Numbered from the stretch's first letter, positions 1-8,826 are shown. The stretch is DNA of 64,000 bases from Paenibacillus phytohabitans (GCF_013141775.1 NZ_WHOB01000029.1:62001-126000); one strand, 5' to 3'. The notes: generated from the letters alone by a model not told the origin. A program made the numbers and translations.

Positions 1-709
1 AAGAGACCATCTGCGAATCCATTTGAAGTGCAATCTCGAAATACGGATCATCAATATCCAGATCGACAATATCCAGATATGGAAGCAGCTCACTGTCCAC
101 CTCCATAGTGATATTATTCACCTTCAGCTTGAAGGCTCCTAATTCCATTGCCGGCGATATTAACTGGATCTCTTCTTCACGACCATCTCCGTTCAGATCC
201 ACGTTCATCTTCTTCTGTTTAAAGCCCGAATCGCCTATGTAACCACGTAAATGGACGTCATCTGTATGTGAAGGTTCGAGCCTATAGCCAGCGTATTTGG
301 CTTCGTAGTCACGAAGTAGCGCAACGTTCTGTTTCTCAATCGGGCTAAGATGCTCTTTGTAGGCAGAGTCTGCATGATACCAAGGCTTGGCGGCAAAGTA
401 GTCCTTCAAATCCTTCTGTTTAAATACATACCCATGCCTTGCAAATATCTCGTTGCGTGCAAGCTTCAGAATACGGTTGTCCAGACTGCCGATCTTTTCA
501 GGGGACAGCAACGTATTCGAGCTGTCTTTCAAAATATATTCCCGTATTGCAACTGCAACAGTAGAAGGAGCAGCAGTTGTCTCACTTGCCGCAACTATAT
601 CACCAACCGCTCCTTCAGCGGCTTTCTCTTTTTCCGCATAAGTACACCCAGAAACGATTAATGACAGAGCAATTACCCCATATATAATCCGAAACTTCCA
701 AAAATCCAT
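1..709 (-). CDS. YARHG-domain lipoprotein (3' end outside window)
   Basis: The reading frame is open from the ATG at 709 to the window edge, giving at least 236 residues without a stop. The N-terminus is a lipoprotein signal with the lipobox LIVSGC, so the product should be anchored on the outer face of the membrane. Residues around 80-125 contain ARNEIFARHGYVF, the hallmark of the YARHG extracellular domain, followed by a region with a Dx(D/N)xDG-like motif (DLNGDGREE) of the kind seen in VCBS/FG-GAP-like repeats. The function is unknown; YARHG domains are thought to be cell-wall associated. The remaining C-terminal part lies to the left of the window. Confidence 0.8.
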   Translation of the reverse strand, partial: MDFWKFRIIYGVIALSLIVSGCTYAEKEKAAEGAVGDIVAASETTAAPSTVAVAIREYILKDSSNTLLSPEKIGSLDNRILKLARNEIFARHGYVFKQKDLKDYFAAKPWYHADSAYKEHLSPIEKQNVALLRDYEAKYAGYRLEPSHTDDVHLRGYIGDSGFKQKKMNVDLNGDGREEEIQLISPAMELGAFKLKVNNITMEVDSELLPYLDIVDLDIDDPYFEIALQMDSQMVS

Positions 710-787
710 TTTGTTGACCCACTTCGTCATATGAATTTGATTTGATAATCTTTTGACAACGGGAAGCGTTGTGCCGGCAGCTTAACC

Positions 788-831
788 AGCAACGGCTACA
801 CCGTCCCCTGAGGGTCAGCATAGCCGTTGCT
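788..831. terminator. Perfect 11-bp inverted repeat, possible terminator
   Basis: AGCAACGGCTA at 788-798 is perfectly complementary to TAGCCGTTGCT at 821-831. It lies between two genes on the minus strand, just after the yhcH-like stop. No clear T-run follows, so termination is plausible but not certain. Confidence 0.45.
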
Positions 832-847
832 CCTAGTCCTAACAAAA

Positions 848-1300
848 CTATAGCTTAATCTTCAAAACTACCTTCCGCACAGCCCCGGGCTTGCCTGCTT
901 CAATCCCTGTCATATGTCCGTCCTGCGGATAACACACGATAAGAGCCCCCGGTCCTGCAGTTACCGTAGATTCTACTGCACCGGTGAAGAAGATCGCATC
1001 CTTCTCTGCGCTGTAGTCATCTCTTACGTCAAGCTGCTCTATGGCAGCATAGCCGATCCGCTCTGTACCTTCCAGAATATAATGCAGATCCAGATTCACG
1101 CGGTGCGCTTCCCAGAAGCATTCTCCGGCATCCTTGGTCTGATATTCGTTGATGAAATAGAACATCTCATCATTGACCTCATGGCGTCCGGCCGCTAGCC
1201 CGGTGAAATCGGTATCGCGCAGAAACTGCAGCCCCCTCTGGATCTTCTCTCCGTATGCAGCCTCATCTTTGAGCAAATGGCTAAGTGTATCAACAATCAT
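848..1300 (-). CDS. YhcH/YjgK/YiaL family protein (DUF386, cupin-like)
   Basis: This is a 150-residue protein of normal length for the YhcH/YjgK/YiaL (EbgC-like) family. Recognisable stretches are GRHEVNDEMFYFINEY, the region around HRVNLDLHYILEGTE, and DAIFFTGAVESTVTAGPG. Family members adopt a cupin-type beta barrel with a bound metal and are linked to sugar catabolism, for example sialic acid or beta-galactoside metabolism, but the reaction is not settled. An SD-like GGGGGA precedes the ATG. It stands alone here, so the context does not narrow the substrate. Confidence 0.85.
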   Translation of the reverse strand: MIVDTLSHLLKDEAAYGEKIQRGLQFLRDTDFTGLAAGRHEVNDEMFYFINEYQTKDAGECFWEAHRVNLDLHYILEGTERIGYAAIEQLDVRDDYSAEKDAIFFTGAVESTVTAGPGALIVCYPQDGHMTGIEAGKPGAVRKVVLKIKL

Positions 1301-1445
1301 GCCTGGAATCCCCCTGGAATCTCTGAATTATTCCCCGCCTTGCAGAATACCCAAATAATATATGATCCCGGCAGGCCCGGTCTATGTATTTGTTCACGTA
1401 CTCCCCGCATATCTATTAAATAGTTACCTTTTAGGAGGCGGTTCA

Positions 1446-2048
1446 GTGCTTATTATTCTGATGTACATGTTTGCTGTGCTTGGCGTTTCGCTCCTGCTGT
1501 CAGCTGCGGTGCTTCAGTTCATACGGTCCCATCCCCAAGCACCCGGCCGGAAAGAGGCCATCCATGCCTTGTCCGCATTCAATCTTAAATTTCCCCAGCG
1601 GTTCATCACACCTGATGAATCCCATCTGATCGCCTTGGATGAGGCGGGCCAGACTATGGCCATCGGTCTGCTGCATCCCGGCAGGCAGGAGCCGGCGACA
1701 GCCACCACCTACACGTTCGACACCATTCTGGGAGCGGAGATCGTCGAGAATGCCTTAACGCTCAGCAAAGTCAGCAAGACCAGCCGGATTACGACCAGTG
1801 CGCCGAGAATCCGCCCCAGTGTAGCCGCCACCCCCGGGTTCGCAGAAGCTGTCCAAGCCATAAGCAATGCCGAAGAGATCAGCGAGCTGACGCTAAAAAT
1901 CTATTTTAACAACGCGGATACGCCTGTCGTATCGATTCCCTTCCTGCCCCGGCTGCTGCCGGCCAGAAAAACAGATCTTCAGTACTCCGCAGCCTTTCTG
2001 GAGGCGCAGCAGGTGCACGAGAGAATCCGCAATATCGTCTCAGCCTGA
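1446..2048 (+). CDS. Hypothetical membrane-anchored protein
   Basis: I place the start at GTG 1446, because a perfect AGGAGG at 1433-1438 lies 7 nt upstream. An upstream ATG at 1362 is in frame but has no ribosome site. The 200-residue product has one N-terminal membrane segment (about residues 2-22) and a soluble part of about 175 residues, mixed alpha/beta in character, that should face the cytoplasm. I do not recognise the family. It is convergent with the Nudix gene, whose stop is only 9 nt away. Confidence 0.7.
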   Translation: MLIILMYMFAVLGVSLLLSAAVLQFIRSHPQAPGRKEAIHALSAFNLKFPQRFITPDESHLIALDEAGQTMAIGLLHPGRQEPATATTYTFDTILGAEIVENALTLSKVSKTSRITTSAPRIRPSVAATPGFAEAVQAISNAEEISELTLKIYFNNADTPVVSIPFLPRLLPARKTDLQYSAAFLEAQQVHERIRNIVSA

Positions 2049-2056
2049 AATCATGC

Positions 2057-2584
2057 TTAACGTGAGGCCGCTGTGAAGCTCTCCAAGGTCCGTCCTTGTC
2101 TTAGCTTACCGATAATCGTCAGCAGGAAGCTCTCCGCGAGACTGCCCTCCAGTATGGCGTCCGCAGCTTCATCCAGCGTGAACCATGCCGCATGATCCAG
2201 CTCAGCGCTCATTGCGCTTAGGTCCTCCGTGTCAGCCACACTGATGAAATTAAGCATCAGCGTATTGGAAGGGGCGAAATACTGGCTGCGCATATATTCA
2301 TAAGCGATGATCTCAAGCCCTGCTTCTTCCTGCACTTCGCGGATCAGCGCTGCCTCGGCGTTCTCCCCTTTATTCACGTAACCGGCCAGCAGGATATAAT
2401 CCTTGCGGTTATACTGCTGGATGAGCAGGATTCTATCCAGCTCCCTGTTCAGCACCGCTGTACTCATTGCCGTGCTGAACACCGGGAACCGGAACGCGGC
2501 ACAGGACTCACAGTAGGGTACCTCCCCCTCTCCGTTACATTCCTTCAGGACCAGACGGCTTCCACATTCGAGACAAAACTTCAA
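2057..2584 (-). CDS. Nudix hydrolase with N-terminal zinc ribbon
   Basis: The protein (175 aa) starts with a small zinc ribbon (CLECGS and YCESC, residues 4-27), followed by a Nudix domain. The Nudix box G-x5-E-x7-REVQEEAGL is complete at about residues 78-100, so the metal-dependent hydrolysis of a nucleoside diphosphate derivative should be intact. The architecture resembles a shortened NudC (NADH pyrophosphatase) or ADP-ribose-type enzyme, but the substrate cannot be read from the sequence. The start is TTG at 2584; no upstream ATG is in frame and the ribosome site is weak. Confidence 0.85.
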   Translation of the reverse strand: MKFCLECGSRLVLKECNGEGEVPYCESCAAFRFPVFSTAMSTAVLNRELDRILLIQQYNRKDYILLAGYVNKGENAEAALIREVQEEAGLEIIAYEYMRSQYFAPSNTLMLNFISVADTEDLSAMSAELDHAAWFTLDEAADAILEGSLAESFLLTIIGKLRQGRTLESFTAASR

Positions 2585-2689
2585 GTGTATCGCTTCTTTC
2601 TGTTATGGGTATAGTTCAGACTTATTCTAAGCGATTGCTGAAGAACACACCAGCCGTAATTCAATACCGCACATAGACCGCTTCCCGGC

Positions 2690-2731
2690 AAAAAAAAGCC
2701 CGCTGCCGGCAACACGCGCAGGCAACGGACT
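2690..2731 (-). terminator. Rho-independent terminator of the VOC/proC operon
   Basis: On the minus strand AGTCCGTTGCC (2731-2721) pairs, with G-U pairs, with GGCAGCGGGCT (2707-2697), followed by a run of T. It lies 13 nt after the stop of the VOC gene. Confidence 0.75.
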
Positions 2732-2743
2732 TACAATTCTTCA

Positions 2744-3532
2744 TTACTCGGCTGTAAACACATACTCGCCTTGAGCAATAGTGAGCGTACGGCCCGCCAG
2801 GCCCGGAGCATCGCCGCTTAGCAGCAGCCGGGTCATCTGCCGGTCTTCCCCGCGCCGGAATTCAAATACCTTATCGCCAACCGCGAGTGAAACGCTATCG
2901 CCGGGGGTTGCAGATGAACCGGCCTGGACTTCCGCCAAGCCGAAGATTTCTCCCCAGTGAGCCGCCGCCGCTGCCGGATCAGGTACGGAGAATACAGCAC
3001 GGCGGACCGTCACTTCTCCTGCCGGATGTGGAACGATAATTCCCGCTGCCGTCAGCTCCTCTTCCCGCAGGGCATCGGTTCCCTTCCACTCGATTATGAA
3101 GGGATAGACCAGACCCTGATAATGGCCGCCGATGGTCAGCATGCGCCATTCAATCCACTGCCCCTGTGCGTTCAGCCGTTTGCCATCAAGTACGGGAGAC
3201 AGCTTCAGGCCCTGCTTTTCCAGCGCTGAGGCGGTTGTTTCAATATCATCGGTGCGGATCGCTACCCTGCTGAACCCTTCATGATCAGGCAGCAGATTCA
3301 CGGCATCCTTCACCACCAGATTAGGGGTATCCAGACTTGCCGCTAATTCCCGGTCCTCAATCGCCAGAAATTCGATGTAGTTCAGCCCGAAATAGCTTAG
3401 CGCGTTATGAGTCCCCCACAGCTTATGCGATCCGCCGTAGGAAGCGGCCAGGCCATTGTCCCTGAAGGCTCCGATGGCCTGTTCAAGATCATTGACATAA
3501 TGCACGGTATGATCCCACTGCAGCGCGCTCAT
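2744..3532 (-). CDS. VOC/glyoxalase-like family protein
   Basis: This 262-residue protein begins with a vicinal-oxygen-chelate motif (WDHTVHYVNDLEQAIGAF) and has the two-half layout of the Glyoxalase_3-like group. Such proteins bind a divalent metal and act as isomerases, dioxygenases or resistance proteins; the substrate is unknown. Its ATG overlaps the proC stop by 4 nt (ATGA), so it is the last gene of the methyltransferase-metQ-proC operon and is translationally coupled. Confidence 0.8.
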   Translation of the reverse strand: MSALQWDHTVHYVNDLEQAIGAFRDNGLAASYGGSHKLWGTHNALSYFGLNYIEFLAIEDRELAASLDTPNLVVKDAVNLLPDHEGFSRVAIRTDDIETTASALEKQGLKLSPVLDGKRLNAQGQWIEWRMLTIGGHYQGLVYPFIIEWKGTDALREEELTAAGIIVPHPAGEVTVRRAVFSVPDPAAAAAHWGEIFGLAEVQAGSSATPGDSVSLAVGDKVFEFRRGEDRQMTRLLLSGDAPGLAGRTLTIAQGEYVFTAE

Positions 3533-4344
3533 GACTTCACCTGCCCCAGCTCCGTTGTGCGTTTCACTGCAGCCTTGACACTGCGCTGAAGCCCGGCTGC
3601 GAAGTCACTGTCGTTCAGCTCATACAGCGCGTGAATGCCAACTCCGCCCGGAGAGTTGTTGATGTCCAGCAGCTGCCGGGGATGCAGTCCGCTGTGCCGA
3701 AGCATGGCTACGGCCCCCTCTACATTCTCCAGCGCCGTCGTCCATGCTTGTTCGCGCGGCAGTCCTGCTAGCACTCCGGCATCGGCCAGGGACTCGATGA
3801 AATAATAGACATAATTCGGCCCGGCCACCCCGTACCCGGTAAAGATATCAATCAGTGATTCCTCCAGATACTGCACCTTGCCGAACCCGTTCAGGAACTC
3901 CTCCACCTGCTCCTTATCCGCGAAAGCGTTCAGAGCTGCCCCGCTGTAGCCGAGTCCGGTATCGGTCAGCGTATTCGGGATCACCCGGATAATCGGGCGT
4001 TCTGCTCCAACGTAACCACCCAGCCTATCGATGGTCACTCCGGCGACAATGGACAGGACCGCCGCTCCGCTTGACGCATAGCTGGAGATGGCCGCGCCAA
4101 CAGCTGCAAGATCATCCTGCGGCCGGACGGCAATAATGATCAGATCAGCTCCGGCAAGCTCCGCCTCCTGAGACTTGCCGGCTGCCCGCACGCCATAGGC
4201 AGTATTCAGATAGGACGTCCGTTCTTCATGAATGTCTGCCACGCTGATCTGCTCAGCCGTATAAGTACCCTTGCTGACAACGGCCCGGATGATCGCTTCC
4301 GCCATTTGCCCGCCGCCGATGAAATGAATTCTGCCCGCTGCCAT
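3529..4344 (-). CDS. proC: Pyrroline-5-carboxylate reductase
   Basis: The 271-residue protein has the N-terminal dinucleotide-binding motif IHFIGGGQMAEAII and the conserved P5CR C-terminal region (SPGGVGIHALYELNDSDF, close to the family signature SPGGTT). It reduces pyrroline-5-carboxylate to proline with NAD(P)H in the cytoplasm. I use the ATG at 4344, one base after the metQ stop, rather than an upstream in-frame ATG at 4431 that lies inside metQ. Its place between a substrate-binding lipoprotein and a VOC gene is unusual and suggests a special role, perhaps on a proline derivative. Confidence 0.85.
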   Translation of the reverse strand: MAAGRIHFIGGGQMAEAIIRAVVSKGTYTAEQISVADIHEERTSYLNTAYGVRAAGKSQEAELAGADLIIIAVRPQDDLAAVGAAISSYASSGAAVLSIVAGVTIDRLGGYVGAERPIIRVIPNTLTDTGLGYSGAALNAFADKEQVEEFLNGFGKVQYLEESLIDIFTGYGVAGPNYVYYFIESLADAGVLAGLPREQAWTTALENVEGAVAMLRHSGLHPRQLLDINNSPGGVGIHALYELNDSDFAAGLQRSVKAAVKRTTELGQVKS

Positions 4345-4345
4345 A

Positions 4346-5188
4346 TCAGTTGTTCTCCCAGGCATCCGGAAGGATGAAGCCGTCATATTTATCCTGGGCG
4401 TTGATGTAATCCTCGAACTCCTGCGATTCATACGCTGCCTTCAGATCCTTGGCCCACTGGGTATCCAAATCGCCCTTGTTCACCGTTACGGTTACCCGGT
4501 GCTGCTCCGGCGTGTTCTCAATCTGGAGCGCTTCGGTAATCTGCCGCTTGGCATTGGCGATATAGTTGCCGTTCACCACGCCGTAATCCACATCGGCCAG
4601 CGAGACCAGAATCTGCGCCGAATCCAGCGACTCCAGCTTCAGATCGTATTTGTCCGGCTCCACACTGCTGAGGTTGAAGTCTGTGGTCCCGGCATCCGCC
4701 TTGACCTTCACCCAGCCGAGGTCCTCCAGAATTCGTACCGCACGCTCCTGGTTAACCGGATCATTCGGCAGGGCAATCACAGAGCCGTCCTTCACTTCAT
4801 CAAGCGATTGATGCTTCTCGGAGTAGAGTCCCTGCGGTGCGCTCGGCACGAAGTTCAGCACTGCCATATCCGCATCCAGTTCCGCGTTGATGCCTTCCAT
4901 GTATGCCGTACTCTGGAAGATGCTGGCGTCAATGGAGCCTTCCTTCATCGCCGGATTGACCTGCATGTTCTGGGAGAAGGTTTTGATCTCCACCTTGTAC
5001 CCTTCCTTCTCCAGAATCGGCACAATGCCAAGCCGGAACTGCTCTTCATAGGTGCCCACGCCAAAGCCGACAACAATATCCTTCTTCTCTTCTCCTGTAG
5101 CCGTTTTGTTCCCGCAGGCTCCCAGCACGACCGACATCCCCACCAGAACCACAGCTGCCAATTTCTTAAGCTTCACGATATTTTTCAT
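4346..5188 (-). CDS. MetQ/NlpA family substrate-binding lipoprotein
   Basis: The product (280 aa) has a lipoprotein signal ending in VLGAC and the NlpA fold, with typical segments such as FQSTAYMEGINAEL and IALPNDPVNQERAVRIL. In the characterised family these proteins deliver methionine to a MetNI ABC transporter. No metN or metI gene is in this operon, so it is an orphan binding protein or uses a transporter encoded elsewhere. It overlaps the preceding methyltransferase gene by one base (TAATG) and lies one base before proC, so all three are co-translated. Confidence 0.85.
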   Translation of the reverse strand: MKNIVKLKKLAAVVLVGMSVVLGACGNKTATGEEKKDIVVGFGVGTYEEQFRLGIVPILEKEGYKVEIKTFSQNMQVNPAMKEGSIDASIFQSTAYMEGINAELDADMAVLNFVPSAPQGLYSEKHQSLDEVKDGSVIALPNDPVNQERAVRILEDLGWVKVKADAGTTDFNLSSVEPDKYDLKLESLDSAQILVSLADVDYGVVNGNYIANAKRQITEALQIENTPEQHRVTVTVNKGDLDTQWAKDLKAAYESQEFEDYINAQDKYDGFILPDAWENN

Positions 5189-6234
5189 TATTTGAACCCC
5201 TTTTCATATGTGAACTCATGCGGAATAGAATCACGTAATGCCTGTAAGGAACGATCTTCTACGGTAATCGGGATCGCGCAATTGGGTGCAAGCAGGAACG
5301 GCTCGTCCGCCATCAGGCGCAGGGCGAATTCAGCCTGTGCACGGATGCGCCCGGGATCATGGGCTGCGAATAAGGCATGATCCACTCCCCCCACCTTCGT
5401 CGGCCTCAGCTCTGCATGCAAACCGGGATTACCCGGTGCTGCGGTATCCCAGCTGATGCCCTCAATGGGATAATTATTGAACCTTTCCGGCTGCGAATAG
5501 GCACCGCAAGTATGCAGAATCCTTTTGCCATAACCGGCGGCTTCCAGCACCATCTCATCATACGGACGGGACAGCTCCTGAAACGCTGCTTCATCAAAAA
5601 CCCCCGGATGAGCGGTGCCGGTCACCGCATAAAAAATCCCGTCCAGCCCCCGTTTGCCCAGCTCCTGCACATAATCTGCCAGCGTCAGGGCGATGGCCTT
5701 CAGCGCTTGATGTACACCAGCCCGCTCCTCCTCTAGCAGACTTGCCACGGTCACCGGCTCACGGCTGCCATAAACCGTGTCACCAGCATAAGCCGACTGG
5801 CCCGCCAGAAACAGCAGCACGGTAAGCGGCGAGAAAATGGTCTGGGTCAGCGGAGTATCCGGCAGGCCCTGGCGTATAAGGCTTACAGCCTCTAACTGCT
5901 CGGCCAGCGGCGCTGCGGCCGCAGCCTGCTGCGCCTGTATATTCCAGACATCCTCCGGCCTCCGGATCACCGCACGGGTCTGCTTGGGAAATACCGTACG
6001 GTAATCCGCGGAATCATAGGTGTTGCCCCATGTCTCTGCGTAATACGTAGCCCGCGGATTGATTTTGACCCAGTCCCAATCGAATTGCTTCGTATAAGCT
6101 ACTGTACTCTCTGCAAGATCACCGGCATTACTCTCCCGGTCTATGAAATGGCGCCAGCCGCTGACAATCGGCCGATCGGCCCGCTCCCCTGACAGCAAGG
6201 CCGCAAAACGCTCCTGTCTCGACCACTCTCCCAT
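5188..6234 (-). CDS. UroD-like methyltransferase (MtaA/CmuA type)
   Basis: The 348-residue protein belongs to the uroporphyrinogen decarboxylase superfamily. It lacks the N-terminal RQAGRY motif of true HemE. Instead it has HTCG at about residue 250 and a late Cys (APNCAIP), matching the zinc-binding His-Cys-Cys set of corrinoid/cobamide methyltransferases such as MtaA, MtbA and CmuA. It probably moves a methyl group between a corrinoid protein or thiol and an acceptor. No corrinoid protein gene is nearby. The start at 6234 follows AAGGGGGAGAA; an upstream ATG (6261) would lie before this ribosome site. It is the first gene of the operon. Confidence 0.75.
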   Translation of the reverse strand: MGEWSRQERFAALLSGERADRPIVSGWRHFIDRESNAGDLAESTVAYTKQFDWDWVKINPRATYYAETWGNTYDSADYRTVFPKQTRAVIRRPEDVWNIQAQQAAAAAPLAEQLEAVSLIRQGLPDTPLTQTIFSPLTVLLFLAGQSAYAGDTVYGSREPVTVASLLEEERAGVHQALKAIALTLADYVQELGKRGLDGIFYAVTGTAHPGVFDEAAFQELSRPYDEMVLEAAGYGKRILHTCGAYSQPERFNNYPIEGISWDTAAPGNPGLHAELRPTKVGGVDHALFAAHDPGRIRAQAEFALRLMADEPFLLAPNCAIPITVEDRSLQALRDSIPHEFTYEKGFK

Positions 6235-6319
6235 ATGTTCTCCCCCTTCTGGATGCAACACATTGTCTCCGAAATATTAAATAAATAGTTATTCTATCGG
6301 ATTTAAATGAATTGGCCGT

Positions 6320-6349
6320 ATAATAGCATGGGGAAAAATGAAACGTCAA
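6320..6349 (-). promoter_or_regulatory. Sigma-A promoter for the methyltransferase-metQ-proC operon
   Basis: Read on the minus strand, TTGACG (6349-6344) and TATTAT (6325-6320) are separated by 18 bp. It lies about 85 bp upstream of the first start codon. Confidence 0.7.
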
Positions 6350-6408
6350 TGAGATATCCATCACTTTCATGAAATATTTCATAAACCACTGGATCGTTAA
6401 ATAACACA

Positions 6409-6438
6409 TTGACAGGGCCTTTCCATTAAAGGTATTAT
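6409..6438 (+). promoter_or_regulatory. Sigma-A promoter for the M20 amidohydrolase
   Basis: TTGACA at 6409-6414 and TATTAT at 6433-6438 are separated by 18 bp. The promoter is divergent from the one at 6320-6349, and the stretch between the two -35 boxes (about 60 bp) could hold a shared operator. Confidence 0.75.
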
Positions 6439-6519
6439 GCGCAGTAAATAAATCAATCGGAATAATCAGGAATATTCAGGAAGATCTAGATTACTTGAAG
6501 AAAGCGGGGCTATACATCC

Positions 6520-7677
6520 ATGCCATTATTAACGCAAGATCAGGAACAGCAGCTGGCTCAGCGTTTGATTCAGGTGCGCCGGGAGCTCCATCAGCAGCCG
6601 GAGCTGTCGAACGAGGAATTTCAGACCACAGACAGGCTGCGCCGCTGGCTGGCTGAAGCGGGAATTACTGTGCTTGATCTTCCGCTGCAGACAGGGCTGA
6701 TTGCCGAGATTGGCAGCGGCCATGGCCCGGTCGTTGCCATCCGTGCAGATATCGATGCTCTGCCTATTGAAGAAGATACGGGGCTCCCCTTCTCTTCCGC
6801 GATTCCCGGCAGGATGCATGCCTGCGGGCATGATTTCCATACGGCAGGCATCCTCGGGGCAGCGTACCTGCTGAAGGCACAGGAGAGTGAGCTTGCCGGG
6901 ACCGTCAGAATACTGTTCCAGCCTGCGGAAGAGACCGGGCACGGAGCAATAGCCGTACTGGAATCCGGCGGGCTCCGCGGAGTAGATGCCATTTTTGGAC
7001 TGCATAATAACCCCGACCTGCCAGCAGGCTCATTCGGAACACGCAGTGGTGCACTTACTGCCGGTGTAGACCGGTTTGTCATTAAGGTTCTCGGCAAAGG
7101 AGGACATGCAGCTCAGCCGGAACGCGGCCAGGATACGATTGTAACAGCGGCGCAGATCATCACCTCGCTGCAGACAATCGTGAGCCGGCTTACCAGTGCG
7201 GTTGAATCGGTGGTGGTCAGCGTAACCCGGATACAGGGCGGCAACACCTGGAACGTCCTGCCCGGCGTTGTAGAGCTGGAAGGCACAGTCCGGACGTATA
7301 ATGAAGCCATCCGCCAAGCCGTGCCACGGCAGATCCGGCAGATTATTGGAGGGGTCGCTGCCGCTGCAGGAGCTGAAGCACAGCTTGAGTGGATACCCGG
7401 ACCGCCGGCAACGGTCAATGACCCCCGCTGGGCCGGGTTTGCCGCAGCGACTGCGGCCCGTCTTGGCCTCACTGTCTTTGAGCTTGATCCGCAGATGGGG
7501 GGCGAGGATTTCGCTTTTTATCTGCAGCAGCTGCCGGGCGCTTTCGTCAACATCGGTACCGAAGGGGTTTACGGCCTTCATCACCCGCGCTTTGACGTCG
7601 ATGAATCGGCGCTGCTAGAGGCAGCACGCTATTTCGCAGAGCTGGCTGCTGCGGCCCTGAAAGAGCTGGGGAATTAA
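6520..7677 (+). CDS. M20 family amidohydrolase (hippurate hydrolase/AmhX-like)
   Basis: This 385-residue protein has the full M20D metal site: ADIDALP, ACGHDFH and PAEETGHGA, plus GGHAAQPERGQDTI in the dimerisation lid. Members remove an acyl group from N-acyl amino acids in the cytoplasm (hippurate, indole-acetyl or N-acetyl amino acids). The protein has no signal peptide. It is transcribed divergently from the methyltransferase-metQ-proC operon, so it may process a compound taken up with that system. The ribosome site before ATG 6520 is weak. Confidence 0.85.
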   Translation: MPLLTQDQEQQLAQRLIQVRRELHQQPELSNEEFQTTDRLRRWLAEAGITVLDLPLQTGLIAEIGSGHGPVVAIRADIDALPIEEDTGLPFSSAIPGRMHACGHDFHTAGILGAAYLLKAQESELAGTVRILFQPAEETGHGAIAVLESGGLRGVDAIFGLHNNPDLPAGSFGTRSGALTAGVDRFVIKVLGKGGHAAQPERGQDTIVTAAQIITSLQTIVSRLTSAVESVVVSVTRIQGGNTWNVLPGVVELEGTVRTYNEAIRQAVPRQIRQIIGGVAAAAGAEAQLEWIPGPPATVNDPRWAGFAAATAARLGLTVFELDPQMGGEDFAFYLQQLPGAFVNIGTEGVYGLHHPRFDVDESALLEAARYFAELAAAALKELGN

Positions 7678-7841
7678 TCCCCCATTCTAATGGCTTCTGC
7701 CGGCGCATGTTAATTTCCAAGAAATCACACCCTTTTCGCTGCTTGCGGACAGGGTTTCTTCATGTTATGTGGAATACACTACAAGGGGGCCCGTCCAACA
7801 CGGGCATCATCACAACCAAGAGACGGAGGGAATTACAGTAC

Positions 7842-8576
7842 ATGAACATCATTAATTTCGCGCATCGCGGCGCATCCGCAGTCGCCCCGGAGAACACAAT
7901 GGCGGCATTCCGCAAGGGTCTGGAGCTTGGCGCAACCGGCATCGAGACAGACGTACAAATGACGAGTGACGGAGCAATCGTAATCATTCATGATGAGAAT
8001 CTTAGCCGCACCACTACAGGCAGCGGATATGTGAAGGATAAGACGCTTCGTGAAGTGCTGGAGGTCGATGCGGGTTCCTGGTTCAGTCCTGAGTTCACGG
8101 GAGAGCGGATTCCGACACTGGATGAGCTGCTGGATCTGCTTCAGGGACGTGAGACAGTACTTAATATTGAGCTGAAGAACGGCACGTTCCTTTATCCCGG
8201 TATGGAGGAAAAGGTAATAGCCGCTGTGCGGGAGCAGGGCATGAGTGAGCGGGTAGTCATCTCCAGCTTCAACCACTACTCCCTTGCTTATTGCAAGTCG
8301 CTGGCACCGGAGATCCGCACCGGCATACTGTATGGCGAAGGCTTATACCGTCCGTGGGATTATGCGGCTACGCTTCAAGCGGATGCTCTGCATGCCCATT
8401 ACTCTTCCGTTCTGCCGGAGTTCGTCACCGATGCAGCGGAGAGCGGAATCGTCTATCATCCCTGGACTGTAAATGATCCCGAACAGATGACCTATCTGAT
8501 TGAGGCCGGAGTGGCCGGCATCATTACCGATCACCCGGATGTACTTGCCGGGCTGCTGGCAGCCAAGGGATTATAG
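7842..8576 (+). CDS. Glycerophosphodiester phosphodiesterase (cytoplasmic)
   Basis: The 244-residue protein has the GDPD catalytic set HRGASAVAPENT, GIETDVQMTSDG and IIHDENLSRTT, with ELKNG for the second half of the site. It hydrolyses glycerophosphodiesters to glycerol-3-phosphate and an alcohol. There is no signal peptide, so it acts inside the cell (UgpQ-type). I chose ATG 7842 after GGAGGG; an in-frame ATG at 7707 would add 45 residues unlike the family. The catalytic His would be at residue 8, as normal. Confidence 0.88.
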   Translation: MNIINFAHRGASAVAPENTMAAFRKGLELGATGIETDVQMTSDGAIVIIHDENLSRTTTGSGYVKDKTLREVLEVDAGSWFSPEFTGERIPTLDELLDLLQGRETVLNIELKNGTFLYPGMEEKVIAAVREQGMSERVVISSFNHYSLAYCKSLAPEIRTGILYGEGLYRPWDYAATLQADALHAHYSSVLPEFVTDAAESGIVYHPWTVNDPEQMTYLIEAGVAGIITDHPDVLAGLLAAKGL

Positions 8577-8657
8577 TATTGGCAAAAAGGCCGGAGTGGC
8601 TGCTGCTTCCGGATCAGGAGCCGTCTGAAGCACTCAGGCAGCGGCCGCACCAAACAG

Positions 8658-8696
8658 AAACGGATACCTTCCTCTAAGGGATGGTATCCGTTTTTG
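8658..8696. terminator. Rho-independent terminator after the GDPD gene
   Basis: AAACGGATACC (8658-8668) pairs with GGTATCCGTTT (8683-8693), followed by T residues. The flanking A and T runs make it potentially bidirectional. Confidence 0.8.
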
Positions 8697-8718
8697 CGTA
8701 AAGCTATCACTGTCTTAT

Positions 8719-8817
8719 ACCAGGCTCGTAGCTGGCTCATACCTGTCTCACACCTGGCTCGAACCTGTCTCACACCTGACTCGTACCCGCCTCATACCAG
8801 GTTCATTGCTGGCCCCG
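8719..8817. repeat. 11-bp tandem repeat array, nine degenerate copies
   Basis: The unit is ACCTGnCTCnn, repeated with an exact 11-bp period from 8719 to 8806 (eight copies) plus a weaker ninth copy. The period of 11 bp is not a multiple of three, so it is not coding. It adjoins the dispersed palindromic element at 8827-8997. Confidence 0.8.
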
Positions 8818-8826
8818 GTATTAATG

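Noticed and set aside
4499..5380. Long plus-strand frame opposite metQ
   Set aside because: It is antisense to a clear lipoprotein gene and shows no protein features of its own.
6235..6519. SAM (S-box) or other riboswitch upstream of the MetQ operon or M20 gene
   Set aside because: The region is short, contains two good promoters and lacks conserved riboswitch core sequences.
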